Positions 34,901-47,560 of a stretch of 64,000 bases of DNA are shown piece by piece. Location of the stretch: assembly GCA_014549065.1 (NCBI GenBank), contig JACDOX010000003.1:12496462-12560461 (forward strand), given 5' to 3'. Position numbers and translations under genes: made by a program. This DNA comes from Cardinalis cardinalis. Its lineage: Eukaryota; Chordata; Aves; Passeriformes; Cardinalidae. Below the pieces are notes generated by a model. It ran no database searches, was not told the origin of the DNA, and saw only the letters and a program-made list of their open reading frames with translations. Numbering within the stretch: position 1 is the stretch's first letter; each line of letters starts with the position of its first letter.

Positions 34901-37900
34901 AGGCAGCAGAACACATGGATGTACCTTGGGAGACAGATCATCTGCAGGGTGGATTGGGCTGGTTCGAGTAAAGGTCAAGAAAGAAATCATCAGCTTAAGA
35001 GACACGGGGGGTTTCAGGGAGGCAGAGAGGAATCTCACATATTGGCATGAGAATTTTAACAGGGCATTTTAAAATAAAACCACAAACAAACAAAAAAAAC
35101 ACCAAAACCAACACTTCCTGAGGTTGTCTGTGCAATGTGAAGGGAAAACACCACAAAGTAAGTCAGCAGTAGCCCAGCTGGGAGATATCTCAGAAACTGC
35201 TTGTTTCTGCTTCTNGTGTGTTCAACCACAGGACTGTTCTCTGCTGAACCGCTGAGAGTACAGGATCATGGGAGAAAGGAGAGGATACTTGGGCACATTA
35301 GGAAGGAAAACACATGCCTTCTAAGGGAAAAACACTTGGGCATCCATCACTGGAAATCTTGATGGTTGCAAAATTCTCCTACTTTTTGTCTCCCTTCCAT
35401 GTGAGCNTATGTCAAAAGAGATGGCAAGACTGCAGGGAGAGTCCTGTGGAGGTGATGTGAATGATAAAGTTTTTGAAATCAAAGCAGTATAAGAGGGATT
35501 GGTCTACTGTTCTAGCAAGACTGGCAATAATAGTAAATTCAGGGAGCTGTATACCTAGGGACCATGCTACATTCCCCTAATTTTTTGTGACGGTTCTGTA
35601 TTTTTAATTCTTTTTAAACTTTTATTACTCTNAATGCTTCTAAGAAATTGCCTCATCAGAACTAAGAAGTTGGACNAGTGACTCATGTAATGCTCATCAG
35701 TATGAGCAGCCAGAGTCATGTATTTCCTGGAATAATTATCCTTCCCATTTCCGCTTTTTATTCTAAGCTTGTCTAATGTTGCATCCAGTATGGAAGCAGG
35801 CAAGGGTAGGGACCTTGCCAGGTCATGTGTTTGCAGTGTTTTTGTAAGATCCTAAATTTTTTACCTTTGGGAACAGCATTGGTTGAAGGGGTTGTAATCC
35901 AGAGGTGCTTGTGGAGCATGAGAAGAGTTTGTGCTTTGCTGGGAGTGCTGTGAACGGGAGGGCTCTTGCCATTGTATTTGTGGAGGGGGTAGTTTCTTCT
36001 CAGGAAGTCTGGATATGCTGGTGGTTCCCAGCCATATGCTTCCCCCAAGTACCAACTGCACTGGCAGAGCTCAGGCTAGGAGAGCACAGGATGTACTTTT
36101 GGAAAGGTTCAGTTGCCCCTTCATGTGTCCTTTTGGGCCTCGGGCTAGCCAGGCTTCAGGAAGGGCAGAGAGAAGAAGGTCAGAAGATGAAAGGGTCTTT
36201 AGAGTAAAACCCTTTGCTGAGACGCAAGGCAGAATGACTTTGTCACTCAATTACTCTGGACTTTCAAAGCACAGAATGAAGTGTTGGATGTAGCAATGCA
36301 GCCCTTGTCAGCACAGTGTGTGGGAGGCAGCCCAGCAAAGGGAAGTGAAGAGGGTTTGTACAGCAGCTGGCACAGCAGCTGGGCCCTGCCAGCTCCCATC
36401 TGATTTGCTTCATCCCTATCAGTGACCAGCTTCTTCTCGGGCTGTGACACTTGGCACTCTGCTAAGCCAGCTCTTCTTAGTGCTCCTTCCCTGGCACAAG
36501 GCTCAGCAGCAGAAATACACCCTGCCAGAGCAAAGAGACCAGGACCAGCACAAAGCTTTGTAGGAAAAGGATTTTAAGGCCTGTTTATGTTAAGATATTA
36601 AGAAACAAGAGTTAGTGGCATTGAAACCAGGAGTGGTAGTGGTAAAATAGCTTTGAAAAGCAAACTAGCTTTTAATTACATTATTAAATCCCTGTGACTA
36701 CTCTGACCATATGAAATGCCTTGGCTTGAAGGCTGATCTATTTCATGCACCCTTCTGACCAAACCAGTGAGCAGTGTTGGATAAACAACCCTTGTGAACG
36801 TAAGACTCAGAGCCTTCTGAGAGGAAATAGCTCCTTCATAAAATTCAAAGGCCTTTTTACCTGTGCAGAATGGATGTAAATAGGTGTGAGGGTCTTCTTC
36901 AGGGGCCTTTCTAAGCTAGACTGCCTAGTCTGCCTGGCTAAAGCATTAAATATAATTTGTATCTGTAAGTAAGTCATCTGTATAATTTGTGCTTTTCAGT
37001 GTTGTATGAACTGCAGTGGTGGTCAAGATTTTCCCAAGTCACAGGAATTAAGGTATCTGTAATAGAGCAGGTGCCTAAATCCCTGAGTCTTTGTGAAAAG
37101 GCAGTCACAAAAGTTGTNATGAGAATCACAGGGAGAATGCCCTGCGAAAGGACCTCAAAATTTGTCCTACTTAGAAACAGAGATCTCTCAGGCAGAGCTT
37201 CCGTTTGTAGCATTTTGCTAAATCCTACTGTCATTTAACAGTCTCAGGATGACTCTACAAACCACTCCTTATCANAGCCAGGTCCAAAAACCTGTTCTGC
37301 AAAGTCCAGAGTGGTTGGATTTTACAAAGGTGATTCAGGTGATTTCCTCTACTACAGGTATCCTTTCTCCTCAGCCCCACAGCACATCTTGCCTGCATCA
37401 AACACTGTACTAGAGCCACNGCTGCTCCTAAAGATTTCTTACAAAAATCGTAAAGATTTCTCCTCTAGGAGTGGAGATCTGGCTACATTTCCAACTCTGT
37501 GCCACAGGGNAACTGGAGTGTGACTGAGCATCTGTTCCTGTGCTTCCACAGTTTGAACAAAAACCGTTGCTTTTACCTCTCTGTGTCCTGGGTGACCTGG
37601 TGCACCCATACTGTTCTGCTCCAGCCTCTCAGCCCCAGTCACATTGGATACACATCAGTTTGAACCCAGATTCTGCTACCAGGCATCTCTCTTGGCAGTC
37701 ACACTAAACATAATGTAGGGCTTGGAAGCTCTGCCCCATCCAGGCAGCCTGCTTTACTTAGCAAGAACCAGGATGGCTCCACGACAGGCAACAAAGACAG
37801 GATAGCCTAAGGAAAGGATGCTCAAAACCAACCGATTTTGGTTGGTTACTTTGCTGATACCACCCCTCTCATCTTCACTACTGCTGTNACTGTAAGTGCT

Positions 37901-40900
37901 GAAGCNTGACAGAGAGAATTGCACCCACTGCATTTTCTTGAAAGCTGAGCACTGGGTAAGCNGCTGGAAACCCTGAGTCTCAGCAACTCACTTGGGAGTA
38001 ATCAGTGTGGAAAGACAGGTTTTCCTGTTTTGTCTCTTGTTAGGTTTTCCAACTGACCAGTTACCATCAGGACTCTGCCATCAGCCCAACATCCATCAGA
38101 AAATGAGAACCTGTGTTATTAGAAGGGAAAAAGAGCATCAGCTGCTCTCAGAAANGGAAAACTGGTGCCGATTTATGGTTTGCTTTCAAAGGGCCTGACA
38201 AGCATCTTATTGAAACTGATGGAACAGCTGGCATTGATTAAATTGAGTTCAGCTCCAACATGAAATTCTGAGAGCATTTTGCAGNATCTAATGATGGCTT
38301 CCTACATAACTGCTGTGGAAACCCAATCTGCTTTCCTTCCAGCCTCATTCCTGTCCAGGTTGGCTTGTATTTCTTTGTTCACTAAAGCTCTTGTTGGCTA
38401 AATTTTTTGGGACAAACACATAACTGATGCTTAAATCCCCAGACAAAAGAAAGCACAGATGCCTTTTCTGCTTTGAAATACCGAAGGTCTTTTTCTGCAT
38501 AGCAAGAATCCATGTCCTGAATGAACCCCGGGGGGGGGGTGTGGTGGTGCAGAAAGGGACTTGCTGCCTGTGAGGCTTGGTTAATATGCCTCTGACTGGC
38601 TGGCTTTGTGCCTTCTCTTTACCTCCTTGTGATTGAGAATAGCCTGCTGGCAGGTAGCCTAAGGGCTATGGCNGGTTGTGAAAGGGTGAGCTGGGCAACA
38701 GGAGCAGGACTAAAAGCAGGGAGTAACACATGAGAAGAGAGGGGAAACCATTCTAACTGATGAGCACTTTACTACTGAGACTACATCTTGTAATCTTGTA
38801 GCTTTCTCTCTTGCTGTCTGCAGCAGATCTCTACAGCACCCACCATCCAATNGATCCTTACCTTCTTGAGAGCTGCTCAGAGGTAGGTTTGGGAGCCAGC
38901 CTTGCCTTGCTGATTATTTTCTCAGCTCCCTCAGCACCCCAGGGCTGGGCCTCAAGTACTGTATCTGAAGGCAAAGGGTTTAAGATGCCATGTGACAATG
39001 GCATTGGCAGGACACCCCATGTTACTGATGTATTTTTCTGGTTTTCAAAGTTCTNAATTGCTTCATTTGCACGACATACACTGTAGGAAGGTTTTTCTGC
39101 TCTTTCTGCCCAGCTGTTTCCTGCTAGACTTGAGGTTCTCAGGAACTACACATTTTAGGAGCTGAAATTTGTTGCAGTGTTAAAGACAAATGTTATAAAT
39201 CACATATAGAGCCCTCAAANGGTGCATGCTCTACTTCAACACAGCAAGTCTGTTTCCAGCTTCTGGAATTTGCTTCATAAGTGCGATCACAACTGCTAAT
39301 TCTTTTTATTTCTTTGCACATTTTTGAGTGTGAAGGAAGTCTATGNACTTACTCAAACTGGTTTGTAAAATAGCTACTCATTTTTTCCAGTTGGCTTCTA
39401 AACCCATATTAAGAAATTTCTCTTCTGTCTCACTCTGAAGCCATTAAGCATGTGGAGTATGTTCAGCAGCTGTCAAATGTACTGAGATTTGGAAATAATA
39501 AGGATAGAAGAAGTCCTCCACCAAAATGCAGTAGTTCATGTCAAGGCAATATGGAAAAACATCCAGTGGTCATTCAGTGTTAAGCAAGAAGCCTATCATG
39601 GGTTCAGGCTGATTTAAATAAAAGAAAAAAATAAAAGCCAGAAAACTAAAAGATCACTCACTGAAAATAAAACCAGAGGAAACAGGATTTAGATACCATT
39701 CAGCATCCCATATGCACTGTGAGGGGAACAAAGAGANCTGTGCCTGTGCTGGGCTGTCAGAACCAGGGGCAGAGGGGAGCAATCGGCTAAGCTCTTGGTG
39801 GTGTTGATTTATCTGATTCATGGAAAATCAGTGCAGCCCTTGTAAGCAAGTGTGGGAGCTATTGAGGTNGTACATTTGCCTCAGCAAAATTAAAGCAGTC
39901 TTTGTCCCTTGGTAGCTCACAGGAGGCTTCCTCTCCCCTGCTTGGGGCACAGAGCTTTCCATGGCAGGGACTCTGCTCTTCTTCCCACTCCCATGTCTGT
40001 AGGAAAAGGGCTGTGTGGAGAGGTTAGGAAAGAGTCACTGGAAAGCCTTTGGTCCTTCTTGTCTATTTCTGTCACGCTTTTTAGACTGAGGCAAGGTCCC
40101 AGGCATTTAATTTACAAGAAGTATTTCAGGGAGAGTTTTCTGTGCTAATTGCCATGCTGTTTACTGACAGAGAGATGCAGGGTTTATTACTTCATGCACT
40201 TTAAAACTGGAGGGTGACAGGATTTATGATTTAATCTCTGGCAAGTGTCTCTTTCTTTGGGAATAGGTGAAGTGTTACTATCATCTATTCAAAGGTGGAG
40301 TGACAGTTTTTTACTAGAACCCAACTAACTGCATCTCAGAAAAATGCTGATACAATCACACACAAGAACTGGATGTGATGAGACACTTTCCTGCCTGTTC
40401 CTGTGGCACACAGTGGAAGCTGCTGATATTTGATGAGCAGTAACAAGATGCCCTGCTGTGACACCCCAGCAATGCCAATTGTTTATGCCAAATCTACTGA
40501 GCCACCCACATGCTGAAGAGGCAGAGTCGTGTTTAGCACAAAAAGATCCAGGGATTTGATTATGTTACAGTGTTAATTGTTGATATTGTTGTTGCCGATG
40601 AGAATTTATCTACCGTTTCAGAGAGCAGAAAACCTCACTCCTAAAAAGAGAAGAATTGGAAAGCTGTTGTTTCTGCATGAGCTGATCCCATCAGGCTCCA
40701 CACACCCCTGGTGTGCAGAACCAGGATGCTGGCTTAGCCTTGCCTCAGCATTGCAGATTACACTCAAATCCCATTTATCCTCAGTAGCTCTATTGATAAC
40801 TGCTTTGGGACACTGCCTTCAAGATGTGTTACCTTAATTCATGGTTTGTCTTGGTTCAGCCACATAAATACCATTACACTGAAGTGGTGTTTTCTCTACA

Positions 40901-41340
40901 GCAGGGATGTATCTCAGGCCGTACCAGTGGGCAGGAAGATGGTATTGCAGCTGTGTCCGCCATGTGATCTGGATGGGACATTGAACATATGTTCCTGTCA
41001 TAATTTTTTTTGGCTGCTAATGTCATGATTTTTGCATAGATGCTCTGAGGAGGAGAAGCATCTAAGATGTATCAGTTGCTATATGTGCAAGGAGTCCCTC
41101 AAATTGAGTAGAGGAGCCCTTGCCACAACGGTGCNCTGGCATGGTGGTGGGGTGATGGCTGCGTTTGTTCTGCAGGGCAAAAGGAACATGTCATGCACAG
41201 CACAGCACACAGGTATCCTGCTCTGCTGTCGCTTGGTCTGGAGCAAATGAAGCCAGAGCAGTGGGGGTTGTGTCTTTTAAAATAATGCAGAAATATGGGG
41301 GGAGGGTGTTCAGTGAAGACCTACATTAGTCTTTCCCACC
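31961..41340. other. gene desert, no gene seen
   Basis: About 9.4 kb of non-coding sequence. A/C-rich low-complexity patches occur at about 33158-33230 and 35080-35112, and a short G run at about 38530-38539. The AT-rich 36650-36700 stretch (TAGCTTTTAATTACATTATTAAATC) is homeodomain-motif-rich. Open frames up to 128 codons have no family features. Confidence 0.5.
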
Positions 41341-41540
41341 GGTGCCCTGCAGCTTTTAATTAATCAGGTCCAATTATTCAACTGATATCCATTTGAATGG
41401 TGGATAACACTGGAAGGAATTCACTTTCAATGGGATTTATAGCCCCCTTCCCTTAAATAATTTCAGATAAGAGATTTTAAGTGTTAGGAAGCCTGCACAG
41501 ATTAGTATGATCCAAGGAGTTAATGCTGTGATGTATTTAT
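41341..41540. promoter_or_regulatory. candidate conserved regulatory element
   Basis: Contains TTTTAATTAATCAGG, CCAATTATTCAACTG, CATTTGAATGG and TTAAATAATTTCAG in a repeat-free stretch. The mix of TAATTA cores and E-box-like words resembles conserved non-coding elements near developmental genes. There is no direct evidence of function. Confidence 0.3.
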
Positions 41541-44500
41541 TCAGGGAACAAATTGGAAATCAAGAGGTGAGGAAACAGTCTTTTAATTTACAGGAAAACA
41601 ATAATTTATAATTATTTTGCCTTTAAATCTGAGAACAAACACAGCTGTTGTTTGAGGCTCTTAATCTGATTACTGAAGTGCTGGCCTTTCAGTGCAGAGT
41701 GAGCCAAGGGGACAAGCACTGCCCTCAGGCAGCAGAGAGCAATTCTCTTCTGCTGAGGAGATTCAGGTGAGGAAAGAACTGGACTTGCTTTCAGAACATG
41801 ATTAGACCCGTGTGTTTCAGCTTTTCTCAAACGTGTTACTTTCTACCTTCCATTTAACGTATCCCCCACTTAGCTCACACTCCCAAGGTGAACTGGGAAC
41901 CAATCAGCCGTGGGTTCGTGCTGCTGGGAAAGTTCCCAAAGTCTTTTCTCACCTTGCTTCCACCTCCTGCCTCCTCTGTCAACTGCCAAAACATCGCACT
42001 TGCTAGTGACAGCAAAGGAATCGNGCTAGTGTCCCATCTGAGCTCAGCTGATAGCAGTGTCTGGAAGCNCCAGGCAGGGTTCAGGATGCTGTCAATGAAG
42101 GGCTGAAGCCTTNCATTGGTCAGAGACAAGGGGCTCTTGAGGGAGGGAGTGAACATTGNCCCACCTTGCCCCAAATCTTCCATCCTGCCTTCCTTGCAAG
42201 GATGAGTGAAGGAACACCCACACAGGAACTGGGGTACCGGGGCATCTCTTTCTGCCTCTTAGAAACACAGGAGTTACAAAAGAATTATCTAAAAACTAAC
42301 TGCCTTTCTGAAATGGGGTGGTAATATATTCTCTTTTATTCTCCTAATGGAAACATTAGTGNCTGATCAGTTCAAATGAATTTCAGTGTATAATCAATCT
42401 ATTAATGTAGTTATATCCCATGGCAGCCATCAGTTTGGAGAGGACTCATTCTGGCTTTCATTCATCTGTCTAGGGAAGTTCACTGGGATTTAGATATTTT
42501 TACTATCCCTCATCCTCTGTAGCAGACAAAGTGGAACAAATGTCCTTGAGTGCTGGTGATACTTGCAAGGAACAGAGGTGATGAACAGAAAACAGCATGA
42601 TGAAAAGAGACTATAGGGGANGAATAACAGCATACGTTCTATTTTGCTGCAGGGGCCTTCTGTTTATAGCAAACTCTAGGGTTTGGATGTAGCATTATTC
42701 TGCCTATTCTGGGTTTTTTTTTTTTCCTCTGTGCTTAGTCTTCACCAGGAGAGATCTCTCAGGTTTCAGAGTCTCTCTGTAATTAGAAAGAACAGCTTAA
42801 ATCCTGACTTCAAACGAGAAGCCACCAATCTGCTGTGTAAACAGAGAGCTTGAGTGAGCTCCCAGGAGGGTTTTTAAAATATGTTCTGCTAAGCCCCTGG
42901 GGGCAGGAGCCAGATCGTGAAGGGGATGAAGCCCTTCATTGCTACCAAGCAATCACACATGTTGGGGACATTAGGGAGCCCGGGGAAGGAGCCGCCCAGT
43001 GCAGCTGCACAGCATGCAGGTGCTTAGTTTAAGAGCATGGCTGTACCTTCGGTAATGCCTCCCGAGGCTGCTCGACTTTCGTCTGCATCAGGAGGGAGCC
43101 CGAATGATTTTCTGCCTAGGAAGTTAAATTGCACAGCACGTGGTACTGGCCTCTGTTAGCTGCAGGGGAGGAGGAGGAGGTTTGGGAAATAGTGCAGTAC
43201 CTGATCCAGCATCAACTCTACAGNGACAAAATTCCCTCTTTTTTTCTTTTTTGGGGTAAATTCGAGCTGACAAGTAACATCTCAGGTGTTTCTGGTATAT
43301 ACTGCTTCACACTAAACTGGCACGGGGCTCCCTCCAGCTGGGTCTGCTTTCCTGGAGAGCCATAGTCCAAGTGGGAGTCGGGATCCTGGAGCAACTCCAG
43401 GGCACAGACTGCAGGGCCTTCCCCCAGCTGCTGTAAAGAGCAGTAACATTGTGCACTGTCTTTGTATGGGTATTGAGAACAGACTGCAGAAGTAGACTGA
43501 GGTGTGAAAGTCTCACAGACCTTTTACCTTTTGCAGAAGATAAAGGAAATCTGTGGAGGAAATCTATTGTTCCACACTATCTGTCTTATCCGTGCTAATT
43601 ATTGTTAAGGTGATTTGAATGATAAACAGGAACATAAACAGGAATCTCTGGAATTCCTTGGTAAACCCATACAGCTGNCTTGCTCTGGAAGTTACCAGCA
43701 AGTACAGCTAAGGTGCTGCTCAGTTTAGGAGAGTTCACGGGGTCACTTTGGCAGCCCAGGAATTAATGTGATCAATTCCTGCTGGCNCTAACTCTCAGCA
43801 AAGACCAAGAAAGCTCCTGACAGCTTAAAAACTGATCAGGAAATGTATGACTGTGTAAAGTCACCTTTTTCCCCACTTGTGTTGCCNTATTTTGTATCAA
43901 GTTGTTCACAGAGTCAAGCTTAGCATTTCAAACCCAGGTGTTTCAATTTCTTTACTTGCTTTTAAACCTAGCCACTCTGAAAATACAAAGAGTAGACCTG
44001 GAGAAATAAATTTTGCCTGTGTTAGGTCTTTCATTGNACAGCCAGGTGACATTCTCCCCAGGAGCCGCACAAGCCACGACCACGGGTACAATTAACCTTC
44101 TTTTTCAGGAGGAGGAGCCTGCAGGCACGCTGTCAGGCTGCTCAGCCCTGCCCTGCCAGCACCACAGGTTGCTGATTCTTCTAACTCCTCTGCCTGTGCC
44201 AGAACCAATATGCTTTATTACATCTGCAGCAGCTGTTTTGCAATACGAACACAAAATTTTGGAGCTTGTATGAACAGGATGGGGTGTTTATTTGATATGG
44301 AGGGGATAACATATCTTTGGCTACTGTATGGGCTGGGAAGGACTCTGTTTCTCAGGGCAAGCATGGTAAGAAGGTGATTAGATAACTTGTCCCCTCTGTC
44401 ATCCCCCATTATTCTTTCACATTGCAGCCAGCTCTCCATCTGATTATTGTATTGTGTGGCTAGGAGGCTCTACCAAACTCTTCATCTGGGAATGCCAGTC

Positions 44501-44542
44501 CTCCAAAGAGCAAGTAAAAGACCCTTATAACATCTCATCCTG
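41541..44542. other. gene desert, no gene seen
   Basis: Non-coding. A short AT-rich stretch with GCTAATTATTGTTAAGG near 43595 precedes two AAACAGGAA-type repeats and could be regulatory. A T run of about 12 lies at about 42714. No gene or repeat family was recognised. Confidence 0.5.
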
Positions 44543-44680
44543 TCACAGAATCACATAATATTCTGGAAGGGACCCACAAGGATCATCAAGTCCAACTCTT
44601 AAGTGAACAGCCCATATGGGGATCAAACACCGACCATGATGTTATTAGCACTACGCTCTGATCGACTGANCTAATCTCAG
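44543..44680 (-). mobile_element. tRNA-Ile-derived SINE with CR1 tail (TguSINE1-like)
   Basis: Read on minus, the element begins with a tRNA-Ile-like head: an A-box match at 44663-44673 (TAGNTCAGTCG), an anticodon-loop CTAATAA giving anticodon AAT (44642-44648), and a degenerate B box GTTTGATCC (44619-44628). It then runs directly into a CR1-type tail (GTTGGACTTGATGATCCTTG, GGGTCCCTTCCAGAAT) that ends in degenerate copies of the 8-bp CR1 terminal repeat. A tRNA-Ile/CR1 chimera is the published structure of TguSINE1, which arose in passerine birds. Such SINEs use pol III for transcription and borrow CR1 machinery. This copy is mutated in both the stems and the tail. Confidence 0.85.
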
Positions 44681-45425
44681 GGTTTCATGGCAACAAAGAG
44701 CCAGCCAACAACACAATGAGACAAGTCTACCACTTCCCTGAAGCCTCCCACTGCTGGTAAGGAGATGTAGGCTGAGATCACCTTGTTATCNGGGTCTAAA
44801 TCCCGGAAAGGCTTGTGCAATATTTTGGGCATCTGGCAAAGAGGCATCTGCACTGCAGAGCTAGTTCTGGAAGGGCTTTGTAGGACTAGCCCTGTTTTAT
44901 AGGACTGGATGAAACTTGAAACCTGGATGTGATGGAAGTGGACATGGGCTGTGGAGCAGCTCTTACAGACCTTGCTGTGGCACTCGTGGGATCTGCCTCC
45001 ACACTGGCGTGGCCACCACTGAAACCACAAGTGGAGAAGTGGAAAGTCAGGTAGGGCTTTGTTTGAACTACACATTTCCAGTCATTCTGGAAAGCAATTC
45101 TCATACTTGGACTGCTGAGTGGCAGTACACCGTGTACAGACAGTGTATAAACAGATGGAAATAAAATGCAATATTTTAGGGGAAAAGGTTTCTAGAGGTG
45201 CTTGGTACTCAGTCATCTTGTGGGCTCTGTGGGTGGAAATGCACAAGTGATATCAGAGTAGGGAGTTACAACTGTTCCCTTGAGAAAAATGCCCCAGAAA
45301 CTGCAAAGATTAGCAATTGGAGCAAGAAGTGAAGTGAGATTTGGCCTGGAATGAAGAAGGTTGGTTAGACTTAAAAAGGCTTACACCAAAGACCAAGTCT
45401 TTAACTGATGCAATTTACCATTTCA
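44681..45425. other. non-coding, no gene seen
   Basis: Ordinary non-coding sequence between the SINE and the first ancient CR1 fossil. Open frames up to 132 codons on minus contain an ambiguous base and show no family features. Confidence 0.45.
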
Positions 45426-45785
45426 GTCAGCTGGCCCAGAGTGATTTAGTGAAAGAGGGGCTTGAAAAGCTGTTTTGCTAAAAGAGATGGGAGTGTGATA
45501 GTAGACAGCAAATTGAATCATGTGAGTCTACAGCATGTTATGGTAGAAAAAAAAAAAATTGCTAACAAGATTCTTATCTATGTATGGAAAGGCATCAAAC
45601 CACAGCTGAGGGAGGCACTGGCTCCTCTCAATGCCTGATGACATCCCAAACAAAATATACTGCTTTAGTCCTGGGCTGTATCACAGTGGAAAGGTATAGA
45701 TAAATCCATGAGGATACAGGGGGAGGCTCTGAGATGTAGCACTATGGGACTGGAGAGCCTGATTGGTGAGGAAAAAAAGCAAAAA
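45426..45785 (+). mobile_element. ancient CR1/L3-type LINE fragment (fossil 1)
   Basis: The plus strand keeps the order of blocks seen at the end of the CR1 reverse-transcriptase ORF: GGGAGTGTGATAGTAGACAGC (the I-V-D-S module), TTGAATCATGTGAGTCTACAG, an A-rich AAAAATTGCTAAC block, CTGCTTTAGTCCTGGGCTG, and GGACTGGAGAGCCTGATTGG. Indels and an A run of about 12 break the frame throughout. It is a decayed fragment with no terminal tail. It covers the same module as the element at 46620, so the two are separate insertions. The boundaries are approximate. Confidence 0.6.
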
Positions 45786-46619
45786 AAAAGCAACATAGAT
45801 AACAAGAATCCTGAAAAAAAAGAGATTATATACGTCTATGTGCTTGCCAGCTGTGAGTTCCACAAGGTAGAGGAATAGTTTAGGTGGTTATAACAGGCTA
45901 TAACCAGAAATAGTGGCATAAAATTATGAAACATAACTGACAGTGATATGAGGTCACTTCTCCCCAGGTTACCTCACATACAACTGTCTGGGAAAAATGT
46001 GAGGAAGTGCTTTTGCATGGCATACACAGCTGGAGAAAACATCCTTGGCCCTGATCTCTTCCATTTTTATGGGTCCAAGTAGCTGCTGCAGTAAGGGCTT
46101 GGGTTCTCCTGCTGTTCTTTACCTCTCTGTTATGATAAATANTGATAGCCTTACCCAGAACACCTCCCTTCTCCTTGCTCCATGTGGATCCTTAATGTGC
46201 AGGTNTGAGCTGTGCTGGGAAGGGTCTTGCTTCAGCTGATCTCTCTCNCTCTCTTGAGAAGCTGTGGTGCTGAGAAAGTGTAGCATTGGAGGGGGATGTG
46301 GGTAGGTGACTGCCATTAGCAGTCTGTAGGGAGAAAGTTGCCAGCAGTAGGGAAATAATGGTGTGTTGTGCCTGTGATCCTTTGCCCTTTTGGCTGATGA
46401 AGGAGCCTCAATCAGTCCTACCCCTCTGGGTAGGGGATGGGAGTGCACACTGGGCCCTCTGTTAATAGCTGGGAAGAAATTCAAGCAGTCAGCACCACCT
46501 CCAACACAGGCAGCCCCTCAGTCAGTGGAATAAGGCGTGAGTTTCTCGNCTGTAATGAGCTTGTTTTTCCATGAGATTGCTGTAATAAGCTGTAATGAAC
46601 AAAGAGCTGCAGGATACAG
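45786..46619. other. non-coding between two CR1 fossils
   Basis: No gene. An A-rich run (about 45767-45790) and a CTCTCT tract (about 46242) are the only simple repeats. Parts may be unrecognised decay products of either neighbouring CR1 element. Confidence 0.4.
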
Positions 46620-47560
46620 AATGAGTGGGTGATAGGATGGCAGATGAAATTCCATGTTGATGTATGTAGAAGTAATGGGGGGAAAAGCAATGATAAGTGG
46701 ATGAGTATGTATTAGCTATTACCACCCAGAAGGGAGATTTGGAGCCATCCTGGGGAGGAAAACTGTGCAGCATCAGTCAAACAGGAGGTGGGAGGAGGGA
46801 ACAGCCAGGAAAAGAACTGGCAGCAAAACAGAAAACATCATTATACTGCTGTATAAATCCATGGTACACATGTGTTTGAATGCTGCCTGCAGTTGCTCCC
46901 TGAGAGAGGANGTAGCGAAATGAGAGAAAGTGTGGCAGTGCTGGCAGGAGTCCTGCAGGGTGACAGGGGGCTTTGGCTGGGAGTGAAAGGCAGGGACAGA
47001 GCTGGGAGCAGCCACAGGGTGACATTTTGAAGAGCTTTTGGTCTGGAGGGACAAACGTTGAGGCAACAGNTAAGAAATTACTCCCTTATGAAGTGACAGT
47101 AACCAAGTTCTTCAGCTTGAGACAGTGACAGCTGAGCGGGCTATGCTGGAGATCGGTCAAGTTGTGATGTGCACAGAAATGTGAATAAGGAATGATCATT
47201 CACTATTTATCACAGCATGGGAGCTAGGGGACAAGGAACAAAGTTATCTTGAAAAAGTTTAAAGGAAAGAAAAAAGAACAGCTTTTTTATCAATGCATGC
47301 ACAAACCTGGAACTGGTTACCACAGGACACAAGTCAGTGACATGTTAATAAATGAGTTCAAAGGCCTTGGAAAAGTGAATGTAGTTTAAATAGGGATGCT
47401 AAACTGGGATGCAGATGCAACCTCCATCTCAAGGAGTTTCTTTGCTCTATATTGCAAGAAATTGGGGGGATTTCCATCCTGTTCCTCCTCCATGTTTTGC
47501 CCTAAGTTGCTGCATTGGCTACTGCCAGAGTGGATGCAGAAGAAGATGGACTAAAGTCCA
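46620..47560 (+). mobile_element. ancient amniote-type CR1/L3 LINE, 3' portion (fossil 2)
   Basis: About 0.9 kb follows the CR1/L3 3' end in order: GGCAGATGAAATTCCATGTT and TTAGCTATTACCACCCAGAA near the start; TGTGCAGCATCAGTCAAACA; ACATCATTATACTGCTGTAT and AAATCCATGGTACAC; TTCACTATTTATCACA and GAGCTAGGGGACA; the GTTTAAAGGAAAGAAAA block; CCTGGAACTGGTTACCACAG; GAGTTCAAAGGCCTTGGA; and a 3' UTR-like GCATTGGCTACTGCCAGAG...AGATGGACTAAAG end. This tail is the type shared with turtle and crocodilian CR1 and lacks the GATTCTAT ending of bird-specific CR1. The reading frame is destroyed. It is probably an insertion that predates birds. Assignment is from memory of the family pattern, not an alignment. 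Confidence 0.75.

Noticed and set aside
44605..44680. Functional tRNA-Ile gene
   Set aside because: The head is mutated in the B box and stems, has no terminator run and continues directly into a CR1 tail, so it is a SINE head.
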